Assembly (NCBI GenBank): GCA_029779435.1
Contig: JAKPAM010000179.1
Span: forward strand, 41,358-105,357
Direction: 5' to 3'
From: Pseudomonadota bacterium
Lineage (GTDB): Bacteria; Pseudomonadota; Gammaproteobacteria; Burkholderiales; Burkholderiaceae_E
DNA: 64,000 nt
In this document: positions 33,505 through 42,652 of the stretch, in pieces
Position numbering within the stretch: position 1 is the stretch's first letter
Layout of the letters: each line of letters opens with the position of its first letter
Translations under genes and position numbers: made by a program
Notes under the pieces: model-generated
The model's input: the letters and a program-made list of their open reading frames with translations, nothing else
Told to the model about the DNA's origin: nothing
The model's database searches: none

Positions 33505-35003
33505 CGACGAAACGAGAAGGGCGGTTCAGCGAAGCGGACGCATCGGTCCGGCTGGGGCCGACCCGGCAGTTGATCGGCGGCGAATGGGTCGACGGCGTCG
33601 ACGGACGGACGCTGGCCGTCGAGTGCCCGGCCAACAAGCGGGTGATAGCGAGCATCCCTCGCGGATCGGCGCACGACGTCGAGCGCGCCGTGGTCGCGGC
33701 CGAGAGCGCCTTCGCCGCGTGGCGGCGGGTCACGCCTTCGGTGCGCGGCAGGGCGTTGCTGAGGATCGCCGACGACCTCGAAGCGAACCACGAAACGCTG
33801 GCGCGGATCATCGCGCACGAGACCGGCAACGCGCTGCGCACGCAGGCCCGTCCCGAGGCCGCGCTGTGCGCCGACGTCTTTCGCTACTTCGGCGGCCTCG
33901 GCGGCGAGTTGAAGGGCGATACGCTGCCGCTGGGCGACGACATCCTCAGCTATACGCGGCGAGAGCCGCTCGGCGTCGTCGGCGGCATCGTGCCGTGGAA
34001 CGCGCCGGGAACGCTGTCGTCGATCAAGATCGCCCCCGCCGTGTGCGCCGGCAACGCACTGGTGCTGAAGGTGGCCGAGGACGCGCCGTTCACCGCGCTG
34101 TTCATCGCCGAAGTCTGCCAGCGGCACTTGCCCCCGGGCGTCGTCAACGTCGTCACCGGCCTGGGGCCCGAATGCGGTGCCGCGTTGGCCGCGCATCCGC
34201 GGATCAGCAAGATGTCGTTCACCGGATCGACGGCGGTCGGCCGCAGCATCGTCGCGGCCAGCGCCGAGCGCATCGTGCCGGTGTCGCTCGAACTGGGCGG
34301 CAAGAGCCCGGCGATCGTCTGCGAGGACGCCGACGAGGATTGGGTCGTGCAGGGTGTCGCGTCGGCGATGCGTTTCACGCGGCAGAGTCAGTCGTGCACC
34401 GCCGGTTCGCGCTTGTTCCTACACCGCTCGATCTATGACACGTTCATCGAGAAGCTGATCGCGCTGATGGGCAGCTACCGGATCGGCGATCCGCTGGACG
34501 AGGCGACCGACGTCGGCACCCTGATCAACGGCAAGCAGTTCGGCCGCGTCTGCGGCTACATCCAGGATGGGCTGGACAATCCCGCCGTCAAGCTGGTCGC
34601 CGGCGGCCTGCCGCCGAAGGAAGGTCCGCTGAGCGCCGGCTATTTCACGGTGCCGACGCTGTTCGCCAGTGCGTCGAACCAATGGCGTCTCGCGCAGGAA
34701 GAGATCTTCGGGCCGGTACTGGTCGCGATCCCATGGAGCGACGAGGACGAAGTGCTGCGGATGGCTAATGACAGTCACTATGGCCTGGCCGGCTATGTCT
34801 TTTCGCGCAACACGGCGCGCGCGATCCGCATCGCGCACGAGATCGACTCCGGCTGGGTGCAGGTCAACCAGGGTAAGGGCCAGATCATGGGGCAGCCTTA
34901 TGGCGGTTTCAAGCAGAGCGGCCTGGGCAAGGAGATGTCGCTCGGCTCGATGCTGGAGGGCTTCTCGCGGCTGAAGACGGTCACCGTGAACCTCGCGCTT
35001 TGA
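33501..35003 (+). CDS. NAD(P)-dependent aldehyde dehydrogenase
   Basis: 500 residues. AGGAGG overlaps the end of the LivM gene and precedes the ATG. Catalytic Glu265 in LELGGKSP and nucleophile Cys299 in QSQSCTAG are present, along with VPWNAPG. Closest in feel to betaine-aldehyde/gamma-aminobutyraldehyde-type ALDHs, but the substrate is not assignable. Operonic position implies oxidation of an aldehyde intermediate from the imported compound. Confidence 0.9.
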   Translation: MTTKREGRFSEADASVRLGPTRQLIGGEWVDGVDGRTLAVECPANKRVIASIPRGSAHDVERAVVAAESAFAAWRRVTPSVRGRALLRIADDLEANHETLARIIAHETGNALRTQARPEAALCADVFRYFGGLGGELKGDTLPLGDDILSYTRREPLGVVGGIVPWNAPGTLSSIKIAPAVCAGNALVLKVAEDAPFTALFIAEVCQRHLPPGVVNVVTGLGPECGAALAAHPRISKMSFTGSTAVGRSIVAASAERIVPVSLELGGKSPAIVCEDADEDWVVQGVASAMRFTRQSQSCTAGSRLFLHRSIYDTFIEKLIALMGSYRIGDPLDEATDVGTLINGKQFGRVCGYIQDGLDNPAVKLVAGGLPPKEGPLSAGYFTVPTLFASASNQWRLAQEEIFGPVLVAIPWSDEDEVLRMANDSHYGLAGYVFSRNTARAIRIAHEIDSGWVQVNQGKGQIMGQPYGGFKQSGLGKEMSLGSMLEGFSRLKTVTVNLAL

Positions 35004-35080
35004 TCGCCGATTTCACCATGCCGGATGGAACCGGCGTGGTGGCGGCCGGCGGCCAGGGATGCGATCATGGGGCTTTTCCG

Positions 35081-35746
35081 ATGCTCATGAAGGCAAGCGA
35101 ACGCATCTACAGCGTCGTCGAATCGCAGATCAACCAGCGCACGCTGCTGCCGGGCGATCCTGTCGACGAAGAAAGCCTGATGACGCAGTTCGGCGTGTCG
35201 CGCACGCCGGTCCGCGAAGCGATCCTTCGCCTGAAGGCCGAAGGCCTGGTGTCGACGATCTCGCGCGGCGGCGTCATCGTCGCCAAGATGGATTTCGCGC
35301 AACTGCTGTCGGTGTGGGAACTGCTGGCCGAACTCGAAGGCTTGTCGGCGCGCTACGCGTGCGAGCGGATGACCAAGGCCGAACGGCAGGCGCTGGCCGA
35401 CACCCATCAGGCGTCCTACGACGTCGTCGAGCGCGATGACCCGATCGGCTGGCAGCAGGCCAACATGAACTTCCACGAAGTGCTGTACGCCGGCTCGCGC
35501 AATCCGTACCTGCGCCAGGAGATCCTGCGGATGCGCACGCGCACCAGCGCCTATCGCAACCATTCGTTCGATGCGATGGGCTACATCCGCAACGCGCATC
35601 ACTATCACGGACTCATCCTGCGGGCGATCCTCGACAACGATCCGCAGGCGGCCGCCAAGGCCGCGACCGCGCATCTGTCGCCCGGCGAGGGCGCGCCGGG
35701 AATCATGGACCTGGTCCACAAGCTGCCGAAGGAGCTGTTGGGCTAG
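35081..35746 (+). CDS. GntR family (FCD) transcriptional regulator
   Basis: 221 residues from the ATG at 35081; an ATG at 35018 would add 21 unusual residues. The N-terminal winged helix reads EESLMTQFGVSRTPVREAILRLKAEGLV, classic GntR. The C-terminal FCD domain has the metal-site pattern NMNFHEVLY and, later, HHYHGLILRAI. FCD regulators sense carboxylates and usually repress their own locus. It sits between two copies of a 12-bp AT palindrome (27584 and 35879), which are its likely operators. Confidence 0.88.
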   Translation: MLMKASERIYSVVESQINQRTLLPGDPVDEESLMTQFGVSRTPVREAILRLKAEGLVSTISRGGVIVAKMDFAQLLSVWELLAELEGLSARYACERMTKAERQALADTHQASYDVVERDDPIGWQQANMNFHEVLYAGSRNPYLRQEILRMRTRTSAYRNHSFDAMGYIRNAHHYHGLILRAILDNDPQAAAKAATAHLSPGEGAPGIMDLVHKLPKELLG

Positions 35747-35799
35747 GGCGCCACGAGCGGAGACCGGTGGGGCGACAGGGCCGGCGGACCCGGAAAGAG

Positions 35800-35831
35800 G
35801 ACGAGGAACACGCAGGACGAGGAATACGCGA
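35800..35831. repeat. 16-bp tandem direct repeat upstream of the CoA-transferase
   Basis: GACGAGGAACACGCAG is followed directly by GACGAGGAATACGCGA (13 of 16 identical). It lies between the GntR stop and the AT-rich palindrome and could be a regulator site or a simple duplication. Confidence 0.5.
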
Positions 35832-35877
35832 CCCGCTCTCGCCAAAACCGCGGCATTCAAATATACTTATTTTCAGG

Positions 35878-35891
35878 ATAAATATATTTAT
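35878..35891. promoter_or_regulatory. AT-rich palindrome (candidate operator, copy 2)
   Basis: ATAAATATATTTAT, a perfect 14-bp palindrome containing the same 12 bases seen at 27584-27595. It ends just before the GGAGA ribosome site of the CoA-transferase gene, where binding would block transcription or translation initiation. Confidence 0.55.
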
Positions 35892-35900
35892 GGAGACGCC

Positions 35901-37097
35901 ATGCCGCAGATATGCGCGTCGCCGGCGCTGGCCGGCCTCCGGGTGATCGACCTGACCCGCGTTCGCGCGGGGCCGACCTGCGTGCGGATGCTGGCTGACT
36001 TCGGCGCCGACGTGATCCGCATCGAGCCGCCGCCCGGCGTCGATCCCAATGAGGCGATGTTCGCTGGCAACCGGCTCGGCGGCGACTTCCAGAACCTGAA
36101 CCGCAACAAGCGCGCGTTGTCGCTGAACCTGAAGAAGCCCGAGGGGCTCGCGGTGCTCAAGCGGCTCGTCGCCGATGCCGACGTCGTCGTCGAGAACTGG
36201 CGGCCCGACGTCAAGTCCCGGCTCGGCATCGACTACGAGTCGCTCAAGGCGATCAACCCGCGGATCATCCTGGCCAGCATCTCCGGCTTCGGCCAGGACG
36301 GCCCTTATGCCGGGCGTCCGGGTTTCGACCAGATCGTGCAGGGCATGGGCGGGCTGATGTCGGTGACCGGCGATGCCGCTACGGGGCCGCTGCGCGCCGG
36401 CATCGCGGTCGCCGACTCCAGTACCGGTCTGTACACGGCGATCGGCATCCTGATCGCGCTGCGCGAGCGCGATCGCTCCGGCGTCGGGCAATGGGTGCAC
36501 GCATCGCTGCTGCATTCGCAGATCGCGATGATGGACTTCCAGGTCGCGCGCTACCTGAACGAAGGCGAGGTGCCTCGTCCCGCGGGCAATGATCATCCGA
36601 CCAGCGCGCCGATGGGCCTGTTCCATGGCTCGGACGGTGCGTTCAACCTCGGCGCGTCGGGGCAGGGAATGTGGACGCGCCTGTGCGGCGTGCTCGGCCG
36701 CCAGGAATGGCTGGCCGATCCGCAGTACATCGATGAGCGTCGCCGCGTCCAGCATCGCGCACGCCTGAATGCCGAACTGGAACAGGTGTTCGCGACGCGC
36801 ACGGTCGCCGAGTGGGTCGAGGCGTTGAACGGCGCGGGCGTGCCCTGCGGTCCGGTCTATGACGTTCCGCAACTGATCGAGGACGAACAGATCCGCCACC
36901 TGAAGGTCGTCGCGCCGACGCAGACCACCGACGGGACGCCGATCCGGGTCATCTCGCAACCGGTCGCGTTGTCGCGCACGCCGGCGTCGGTCGTGACGGC
37001 CGCGCCCGGGTGGGGCGAGCAGACGGACGAGATCCTGGGCGAGGCCGGCTACACGGCCGACGAGATCGCGCGGTTCCGCGAGCAGCGGATCGTTTGA
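35901..37097 (+). CDS. Class III CoA-transferase (CaiB/BaiF family)
   Basis: 398 residues. GGAGA precedes the ATG. LRVIDLTRVRAGPTCVRMLADFGADVIRIE gives the N-terminal fold, and Asp172 in VADSSTGLY matches the aspartate that forms the acyl-enzyme intermediate in formyl-CoA transferase. These enzymes move CoA from one carboxylate to another. Placed after the importer and regulator, it is the likely activation step of the pathway. It is in a second transcription unit with its own AT-rich promoter and is followed by a GC-rich hairpin. Confidence 0.9.
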   Translation: MPQICASPALAGLRVIDLTRVRAGPTCVRMLADFGADVIRIEPPPGVDPNEAMFAGNRLGGDFQNLNRNKRALSLNLKKPEGLAVLKRLVADADVVVENWRPDVKSRLGIDYESLKAINPRIILASISGFGQDGPYAGRPGFDQIVQGMGGLMSVTGDAATGPLRAGIAVADSSTGLYTAIGILIALRERDRSGVGQWVHASLLHSQIAMMDFQVARYLNEGEVPRPAGNDHPTSAPMGLFHGSDGAFNLGASGQGMWTRLCGVLGRQEWLADPQYIDERRRVQHRARLNAELEQVFATRTVAEWVEALNGAGVPCGPVYDVPQLIEDEQIRHLKVVAPTQTTDGTPIRVISQPVALSRTPASVVTAAPGWGEQTDEILGEAGYTADEIARFREQRIV

Positions 37098-37115
37098 GAG
37101 GGCGGTCGTCCCGCC

Positions 37116-37150
37116 GGTAAGGCCGCCGCCTGCCGCGGCGGGTCCTTACC
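37116..37150 (+). terminator. Hairpin between CoA-transferase and Bug receptor genes
   Basis: GGTAAGG...CCTTACC flanks CCGCCGC and GCGGCGG with a small bulge: a strong stem 18 bases after the CoA-transferase stop. There is no clear T-run, so it may attenuate rather than stop transcription. Confidence 0.5.
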
Positions 37151-37187
37151 GCATTCCCAACCCGATCGAAGCGTGAAGGAGACATCG

Positions 37188-38156
37188 ATGCGCAGATGGC
37201 TTATCCCCGTGCTGGGCATGATCCTGGCGGTGGCTGGCGGAACCGCCAGCGCCCAATCCTGGCCGACGAAGCCGATAAGGCTGATCATCGGCTTTCCGCC
37301 CGGCGGCGGGGCCGATACGGTGGCCCGGCCGGTCGCCGATGCGCTGTCGCAGGAGCTGGGGCAGCCGGTCATCGTCGACAACAAGCCGGGCGGGGGCACG
37401 ACGATCGCGGCGACGACGGTCGCCACCGCCGCGCCCGACGGCTATACGCTGTACATGTCCAACGCGTCGCTCTACGGCAGCCTGCAGGCGATCTACAAGG
37501 ATTTCAAGCATCCGATCGGCGACTACCGGCCGATCGCGCTCTGGGTGACCGGGCCGATGCTGCTGACCGTCTCGGCCGGTCTGGGCGTCGATAGCGTGCC
37601 CCAGTTGATCGCGCGCGCCAAGGCCGAGCCGGGCAGGCTGAACTACGCGTCGTCCGGCGTCGGCGGCGGCACGCATCTGCCGGGCCTGATGTTTACCCGG
37701 TTGGCCGGCGTCGACATCCAGCACGTGCCGTACAAGGGCGGTGCGCCGGCGCTGGCCGGCGTGGCCAGCGGCGAGACGCAGATGAGCTTCGCGACGCCGC
37801 CGTCCGCGCTGCCGCTGGCCAAGGCGGGCAAGCTCAAGGTGCTGGCGGTGACGACCGGCAAGCGCTCGCCGTTGTTTCCGGACCTGCCGACGATCGCCGA
37901 GGCGGGTGTCGCCGGTTATGACTATGGTTTCTGGTACGGCCTGTTCGCGCCGGCAGGCACGCCGGACGACGTCGTGCGGCGCCTGTTCGAGGCCTCGAAC
38001 AAGGTGCTGTCCCAGTCCGCGTTGAAGGAAAAGCTGGCGGCGTCCGGCAACGAGGTGGCCACGCTCGAATCGCCGGCGGCCTTCGCCGAATGGGCCGCCC
38101 GTTCCGGCCGGACCGAGCTGGAGCTGACCAAGGCGTCCGGCGCCGCGGTGCACTGA
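37188..38156 (+). CDS. Bug-family tripartite tricarboxylate transporter receptor
   Basis: 322 residues. GAAGGAGA precedes the ATG; a GTG five codons upstream overlaps that site and is less likely. Signal peptide ends TASAQ (about residue 28). The mature protein starts SWPTKPIRLIIGFPPGGGADTVAR, the defining opening of Bug receptors (TctC-like). No TctA/TctB membrane genes are nearby; such orphans are common in Burkholderiales and bind carboxylates for shared transporters or for sensing. Confidence 0.9.
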   Translation: MRRWLIPVLGMILAVAGGTASAQSWPTKPIRLIIGFPPGGGADTVARPVADALSQELGQPVIVDNKPGGGTTIAATTVATAAPDGYTLYMSNASLYGSLQAIYKDFKHPIGDYRPIALWVTGPMLLTVSAGLGVDSVPQLIARAKAEPGRLNYASSGVGGGTHLPGLMFTRLAGVDIQHVPYKGGAPALAGVASGETQMSFATPPSALPLAKAGKLKVLAVTTGKRSPLFPDLPTIAEAGVAGYDYGFWYGLFAPAGTPDDVVRRLFEASNKVLSQSALKEKLAASGNEVATLESPAAFAEWAARSGRTELELTKASGAAVH

Positions 38157-38190
38157 GTGTCTGTTATCGACTGAACGAACAGGAGCAGCG

Positions 38191-38973
38191 ATGCCCGAAC
38201 TGATCATCCAGCGCGACGGCCCGATCGGCCGTGTCGTGTTCTCGAACCCCGCCAAGTTCAACGCGATGTCGCGCGACATGTGGGAGGGCGTGCCCAAGGC
38301 GCTCGCCGCCTTCGATGCCGATCCGCAGGTGCGCGTGATCGTGCTCGAAGGCGATGGCGACAAGGCGTTCGTCTCCGGCGCCGACATCTCGCAGTTCGAG
38401 TCGCAGCGCTCGGATCCGCAGGCGCAGGCCCGCTACAACGCCGCGGTGGAGGCCGCTTACCTCGCGCCGATCGCCTGCGGCAAGCCGGTGGTCGCCAAGA
38501 TCCGCGGCATCTGCATGGGCGGCGGCTTGGGGCTGGCGGCCGCGTGCGATCTGCGCCTGTGCCGCGACGATGCGCGCTTCCGGATGCCTGCGGGGCGGCT
38601 GGGCCTCGGCTACAACGTGCCGGGCGTCAGCCGGTTCCTGTCGGTGATCGGCCTGCAGAACACGCTGGACATCTTCTTCTCGGCGCGGATCTTCGATGCC
38701 GCCGATGCGCTGAGGATGGGGTTCGCGAGCAAGGTCGCGCCGCGCGAGCAGTTCGATGCGATGGTCGACGAATGGTGCCAGACGACGGCCGACAACGCGC
38801 CGCTGACGCTGCGGGCGCTCAAGCTTACCGTCAACGCGTTGATCCGCGATCCGGCTCAGCGCGACATGGATTCGGTCGCCGCGGCGATCGCCGCCTGCTT
38901 CAAGAGCCAGGACTATCGCGAGGGGGCCGCGGCGTTCATGGAGAAGCGCAAACCGCGCTTCCAGGGCGCTTAG
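38191..38973 (+). CDS. Crotonase-fold enzyme lacking both hydratase glutamates
   Basis: 260 residues; AGGAG 8 bases before ATG. The oxyanion-hole motifs are kept (SGADISQFE and ICMGGGLGLA). However, the two catalytic glutamates of enoyl-CoA hydratase are replaced: the GGGxE position is Gly114 and the PE position is Ala134. A standard hydration of an enoyl-CoA is therefore unlikely. Other crotonase reactions (isomerisation, decarboxylation, thioester hydrolysis) are possible. It probably acts on the CoA ester made by the neighbouring CoA-transferase. Confidence 0.83.
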   Translation: MPELIIQRDGPIGRVVFSNPAKFNAMSRDMWEGVPKALAAFDADPQVRVIVLEGDGDKAFVSGADISQFESQRSDPQAQARYNAAVEAAYLAPIACGKPVVAKIRGICMGGGLGLAAACDLRLCRDDARFRMPAGRLGLGYNVPGVSRFLSVIGLQNTLDIFFSARIFDAADALRMGFASKVAPREQFDAMVDEWCQTTADNAPLTLRALKLTVNALIRDPAQRDMDSVAAAIAACFKSQDYREGAAAFMEKRKPRFQGA

Positions 38974-39023
38974 GACGGGCATGCGCCAAATCCGGCCGGC
39001 GGCGCGGCCGCTGGCGGATCCGG

Positions 39024-39599
39024 TCAGAGCGACGGATCGAGCGTGACGATGGCCTGGTTGCCGTAGCCCTGGAACGGCAGCAGCACGCACGGCAGGCCGG
39101 GGATCGCGTTTTCGAGTTTTTCGAGGAAGCGCGCGCGTTTACGGGGGTCGGCCGCACGCCGGTAGTCGGCTTCGGGCATCAGCGCCTGCGCCCAGGTGCC
39201 GGCATAAGGGTCGGCGGTCGTCAATCGACCCAGCACCGACGGGCGGGCCGAACGCATCTTCAACCGGTCGTCGCCGAACAGGCGGGCCGTAGTCTCCTCG
39301 TTCAGGCAATACGCCAGCACGTCGATCCGATGCCACTGGTGGATGCCGGTCGTGTCGGCCGCGGGCGGAATCACCGCGCCCCGGTCGAAGCGCCCGAACA
39401 GCGCCGGCTTGCCGTCGCCATCCAGCCGCGCATCGAGGCACACGCCGCCCTGAGCGATGATGTCGCGCGAGGTGCCGCCGATCGATTCGACCGTCGCCGA
39501 CAGATCCGAGTGGCCCAGCAGCAGCCAGATCCGCTGATGGACCGACGCCAGGTCCGCAGCGAAGATCAGCGTCGGATTCGAACTGAGTGCCAGGTCCAA
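39024..39599 (-). CDS. Hypothetical protein (unrecognised family)
   Basis: 191 residues. I do not recognise the family. An in-frame TGA lies two codons before the only plausible start, a TTG at 39599, and no ribosome site is evident. The product may therefore start late or be 5'-damaged. The sequence itself looks like a genuine soluble protein (LIFAADLASVHQRIWLLLGH; LPCVLLPFQGYGNQAIVTLD) with no signal peptide. It lies alone between the crotonase gene and the glucan synthase. Confidence 0.5.
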   Translation of the reverse strand: MDLALSSNPTLIFAADLASVHQRIWLLLGHSDLSATVESIGGTSRDIIAQGGVCLDARLDGDGKPALFGRFDRGAVIPPAADTTGIHQWHRIDVLAYCLNEETTARLFGDDRLKMRSARPSVLGRLTTADPYAGTWAQALMPEADYRRAADPRKRARFLEKLENAIPGLPCVLLPFQGYGNQAIVTLDPSL

Positions 39600-39751
39600 G
39601 ATCGTTCAGGCGCGGGGCGCATCGTAGGGCGATTCAGTCATCGGCGCCCGCCGCCCGAGAGGGGCGGATCGGGCGGGCGCATCGCTGTCGGGGAGAGCCA
39701 AGGCGGCCAGTATCGCAAGCATTGCGGTGCGAGGGGCGCCGTGCCGGCGGC

Positions 39752-42652
39752 TCAGCCGACGGACGCGTCCGCTGGCGTCGCGGCCGGCACCGGGCGTTGC
39801 TGGCGCGCGTTTCGTTCGGGCAGCGACGACAGCCACGCGCAGATCAGCGCCGCCGCGTACGGAATGGCCTGCAGGACCAGGATCCACATCCACAGCGCGG
39901 ACTCGATGTGGTTGGACTTGCGCGAAATGAACATCGCGGCCAGGCAGGCCATCAGGCCGGCGAACAGGAAGGCTTCCTCGCGCACCGCCGCGAACGCGTT
40001 GGGCGCTTTCCTGGGCTTGGGGGCGGGCTTGGCGGCGGCGGTGCCCGCCGCCTGCGCGCCGTCGGACGCGCCGGGGGCGGCCATCGGGCCGATCACGTGG
40101 CCGTCCGGTTCGATCGCCATGTTCTGCCCGCTGGGCGCGATGCCGACCGGCCGCGAGGCCTCGTGCGGCTTGGTGCCCTTGGTCGTCACCTCGAACACGC
40201 TGCGCTTTTGCGTCAGGCCCGCGAATACGCCGGTGGCGATCGCATGCGACAGGCCCATGCCGGCCAGCGCCGCGCCCAGGATGTCCAGCAGTGAGCACTT
40301 GACGCGCTGCACGTACAGGATCGGCCCGAACATCGCCTTGCACGCGAAGAACCCGAACAGAGGCAGCATGAACAGCATGATCGGCAGGCTGAACAGCCAG
40401 GGCGCCGCGACGATGCCGATCGTCCAGAACATCGCACCGAACGCGAACACCAGGTGCAGCGCGTCGCCGAACCACGACAGCCAGCCGGTCAGGAAGTGGA
40501 AGCGCTGGCCGGGCGTCAGCGCGCCGCCGCCGCGCCACAGCGTGCGCCAGTGGTGCTTGAGGATCTGCATCGCGCCCTGCGCCCAGCGCTTGCGCTGGCG
40601 CTTGAACGCGCCGAAGTCGTCCGGCGTCAGCCCTTCGCCCTGGATGCGGTCGATGTAGACGGTCTTGTAGCCGGCCTTCATCAGCCGCAGGCCCAGCTCG
40701 GCGTCCTCGCAGATCGTCCATTCGGACCACTTGCCCAGCGTCATCAGCGGCTCGGCCTTGATCAGCGTCATCGTGCCGTGCTGGATGATCGCGTCGCGTT
40801 CGTTCCGGTGGTGCATGCCGATCCGGAAGAACCCGTCGTACTCCCAGCTCATCATCTGCCGGAACAGGTGCACCCCCCATTCGCGGTGCGCCTGCGGCGC
40901 CTGCACGACGGCCACCTTCGGGTCCTCGAAGTACGCGACCGCGGTCGACAGCCAGTCGCGCTTGACCACGTAGTCGGCATCGACGACGCCGACCACTTCG
41001 GCGCGCGGATCGGTCTTCTCGAGCGCGAAGTTCAGCGCCCCGGCCTTGTAGCCGGGCCAGCTCGGCAGGTGGAAGAACCGGAAGTTGTCCGGCAGCTTGG
41101 CCATGTAGGCCTCGACCGGCTTCCACAGCGCGTCGTCCTTCGTGTTGTTGTCGATGACCAGGACTTCGAAGTTCCGGTAGTCGAGGCGGCGCAGGCTCTC
41201 GATCGTCTCGATCACCATCTGCGGCTGCTCGTTGCAGCAGGCCAGGTGGATCGACACGAACGGCTCGCGCTGGCCCGGCGCCAGCGGCAGCGGCGGGAAC
41301 TCGCGGCGCAGGTTGCCCGCCACCAGCATCTCGGCGAACTCGAAGCCGTTGGACAGCAGGATCGCCGCCATCATCAGCAACGTGGGCGCCAGCACGATCA
41401 GCGCCGTCCAGTCGACCGGCCGCAGGTAATAGTCGAGCGGCAGCGCGAACAGCCATACGACCAGCGACGCGATCGCCTGGATGAACACGCAGAACAGGAT
41501 CCGCGAAAACAGCCGCTGGTACCAGAATTTGGCCAGGAACCAGACCATCGGCAGGAACGCGACGATCGACGCGAGGATCGCCTTGGTCATCCAGTTGGCG
41601 TCGGACTGCACGGGCCCCGAGAAGTCGAACTTGGGCGTGCGGTCGGCATAGTAGATGCCCCAATAAGCGCCGACGCGTCCCTCGTTGGCGGTCTTCCACG
41701 GCTGGTCGATCGCTTCCATGATGAAGTAATCGAGGTGCTTGCCCTGCGAGCGGCCGAGGAAGTCGCGGATGAACTTGGCCTGGATCTCGGGCGAGGTCTT
41801 GGCGCCGTCGAAGCGGTCGCCCTGGCTGGGCCAGCCGATCTCGCCGATCAGGATGTGCTTGTTCGGGAACGCCTTGCGCACCTGTTCGAGCCGGTCGAAC
41901 GAATAGTCGAGCGCCATGTCGCTGGGCAGCCCTTCCCAGTAGGGCAGCAGGTGCACGGTGATGAAGTCGACGTGCTTGACCAGTTCGGGATAGCGCAGCC
42001 AGACGTGCCACGGCTCGGCGGTCGAGACCGGCACCTTGACCGATGCGCGGATCTCGTCGAGATAGCTGATCATCTCGTCCGGCGTCAGGTTGCCGGTCAG
42101 GATCTGCTCGTTGCCGGCGATCACCCGTTCGATCGGCCCGCGCTTGCGCGTGGCGGCCTTGATCGCCTCGATCTCGCGGCGGTTGTTGACCTCGTTCTGG
42201 TCCAGCCAGACACCGGCGGTGATGCGCAAGCCGTAATCGGCCGCGATCTTCGGCAGGTCGGGAAACTCCGCCGAGCTGTACGTGCGGATGCGGCGCGTCT
42301 GACGGCTGAGCAGTTCGAGATCCTTCTCGATCTCCTTCATCGTCGGGTAGCGCTGCTCGAGCGGGTTGTCCCAGCGCTGGAACGCGTTGTAGCACAGGCC
42401 GGCCAGCGTGCCGCCGTACTCGGCCGCCTGCCCGGGCGGATGCAGGCCCCGCCAGATGCCGACGTTGGCCAGCGCCACCGCCAGCGCCAGCCAGAATGCT
42501 ATCCAGCGCAGCCGGCCGACGGGCGGCGGACGCGTGGCGTCGGGGCGGCCCGCGGGCCGCAATGCCTTGTCTTCGGCGACGAACGGCGCGTGCGCCGGAT
42601 CGGCCGGCGCCGGCTCGACAGCCGAAACGCTTGGCGAAGAATCAGGGTTCAT
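39752..42652 (-). CDS. Bifunctional GH17-domain / GT2 beta-glucan synthase (NdvB-like)
   Basis: 966 residues. A membrane helix (about 48-66) is followed by a periplasmic GH17-like domain with the two expected acids, Glu182 (VIAGNE) and Glu271 (LIGEIGWPS). A membrane pair follows, then a cytoplasmic family-2 glycosyltransferase with DAD (558-560), ICED (647-650) and QRKRW (686-690), then further helices. This is the layout of the NdvB-type beta-1,3-glucan synthases of Pseudomonas and Bradyrhizobium. It likely uses UDP-glucose to make a periplasmic or extracellular glucan. Divergently arranged with a second GH17 membrane protein. Confidence 0.85.
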   Translation of the reverse strand: MNPDSSPSVSAVEPAPADPAHAPFVAEDKALRPAGRPDATRPPPVGRLRWIAFWLALAVALANVGIWRGLHPPGQAAEYGGTLAGLCYNAFQRWDNPLEQRYPTMKEIEKDLELLSRQTRRIRTYSSAEFPDLPKIAADYGLRITAGVWLDQNEVNNRREIEAIKAATRKRGPIERVIAGNEQILTGNLTPDEMISYLDEIRASVKVPVSTAEPWHVWLRYPELVKHVDFITVHLLPYWEGLPSDMALDYSFDRLEQVRKAFPNKHILIGEIGWPSQGDRFDGAKTSPEIQAKFIRDFLGRSQGKHLDYFIMEAIDQPWKTANEGRVGAYWGIYYADRTPKFDFSGPVQSDANWMTKAILASIVAFLPMVWFLAKFWYQRLFSRILFCVFIQAIASLVVWLFALPLDYYLRPVDWTALIVLAPTLLMMAAILLSNGFEFAEMLVAGNLRREFPPLPLAPGQREPFVSIHLACCNEQPQMVIETIESLRRLDYRNFEVLVIDNNTKDDALWKPVEAYMAKLPDNFRFFHLPSWPGYKAGALNFALEKTDPRAEVVGVVDADYVVKRDWLSTAVAYFEDPKVAVVQAPQAHREWGVHLFRQMMSWEYDGFFRIGMHHRNERDAIIQHGTMTLIKAEPLMTLGKWSEWTICEDAELGLRLMKAGYKTVYIDRIQGEGLTPDDFGAFKRQRKRWAQGAMQILKHHWRTLWRGGGALTPGQRFHFLTGWLSWFGDALHLVFAFGAMFWTIGIVAAPWLFSLPIMLFMLPLFGFFACKAMFGPILYVQRVKCSLLDILGAALAGMGLSHAIATGVFAGLTQKRSVFEVTTKGTKPHEASRPVGIAPSGQNMAIEPDGHVIGPMAAPGASDGAQAAGTAAAKPAPKPRKAPNAFAAVREEAFLFAGLMACLAAMFISRKSNHIESALWMWILVLQAIPYAAALICAWLSSLPERNARQQRPVPAATPADASVG

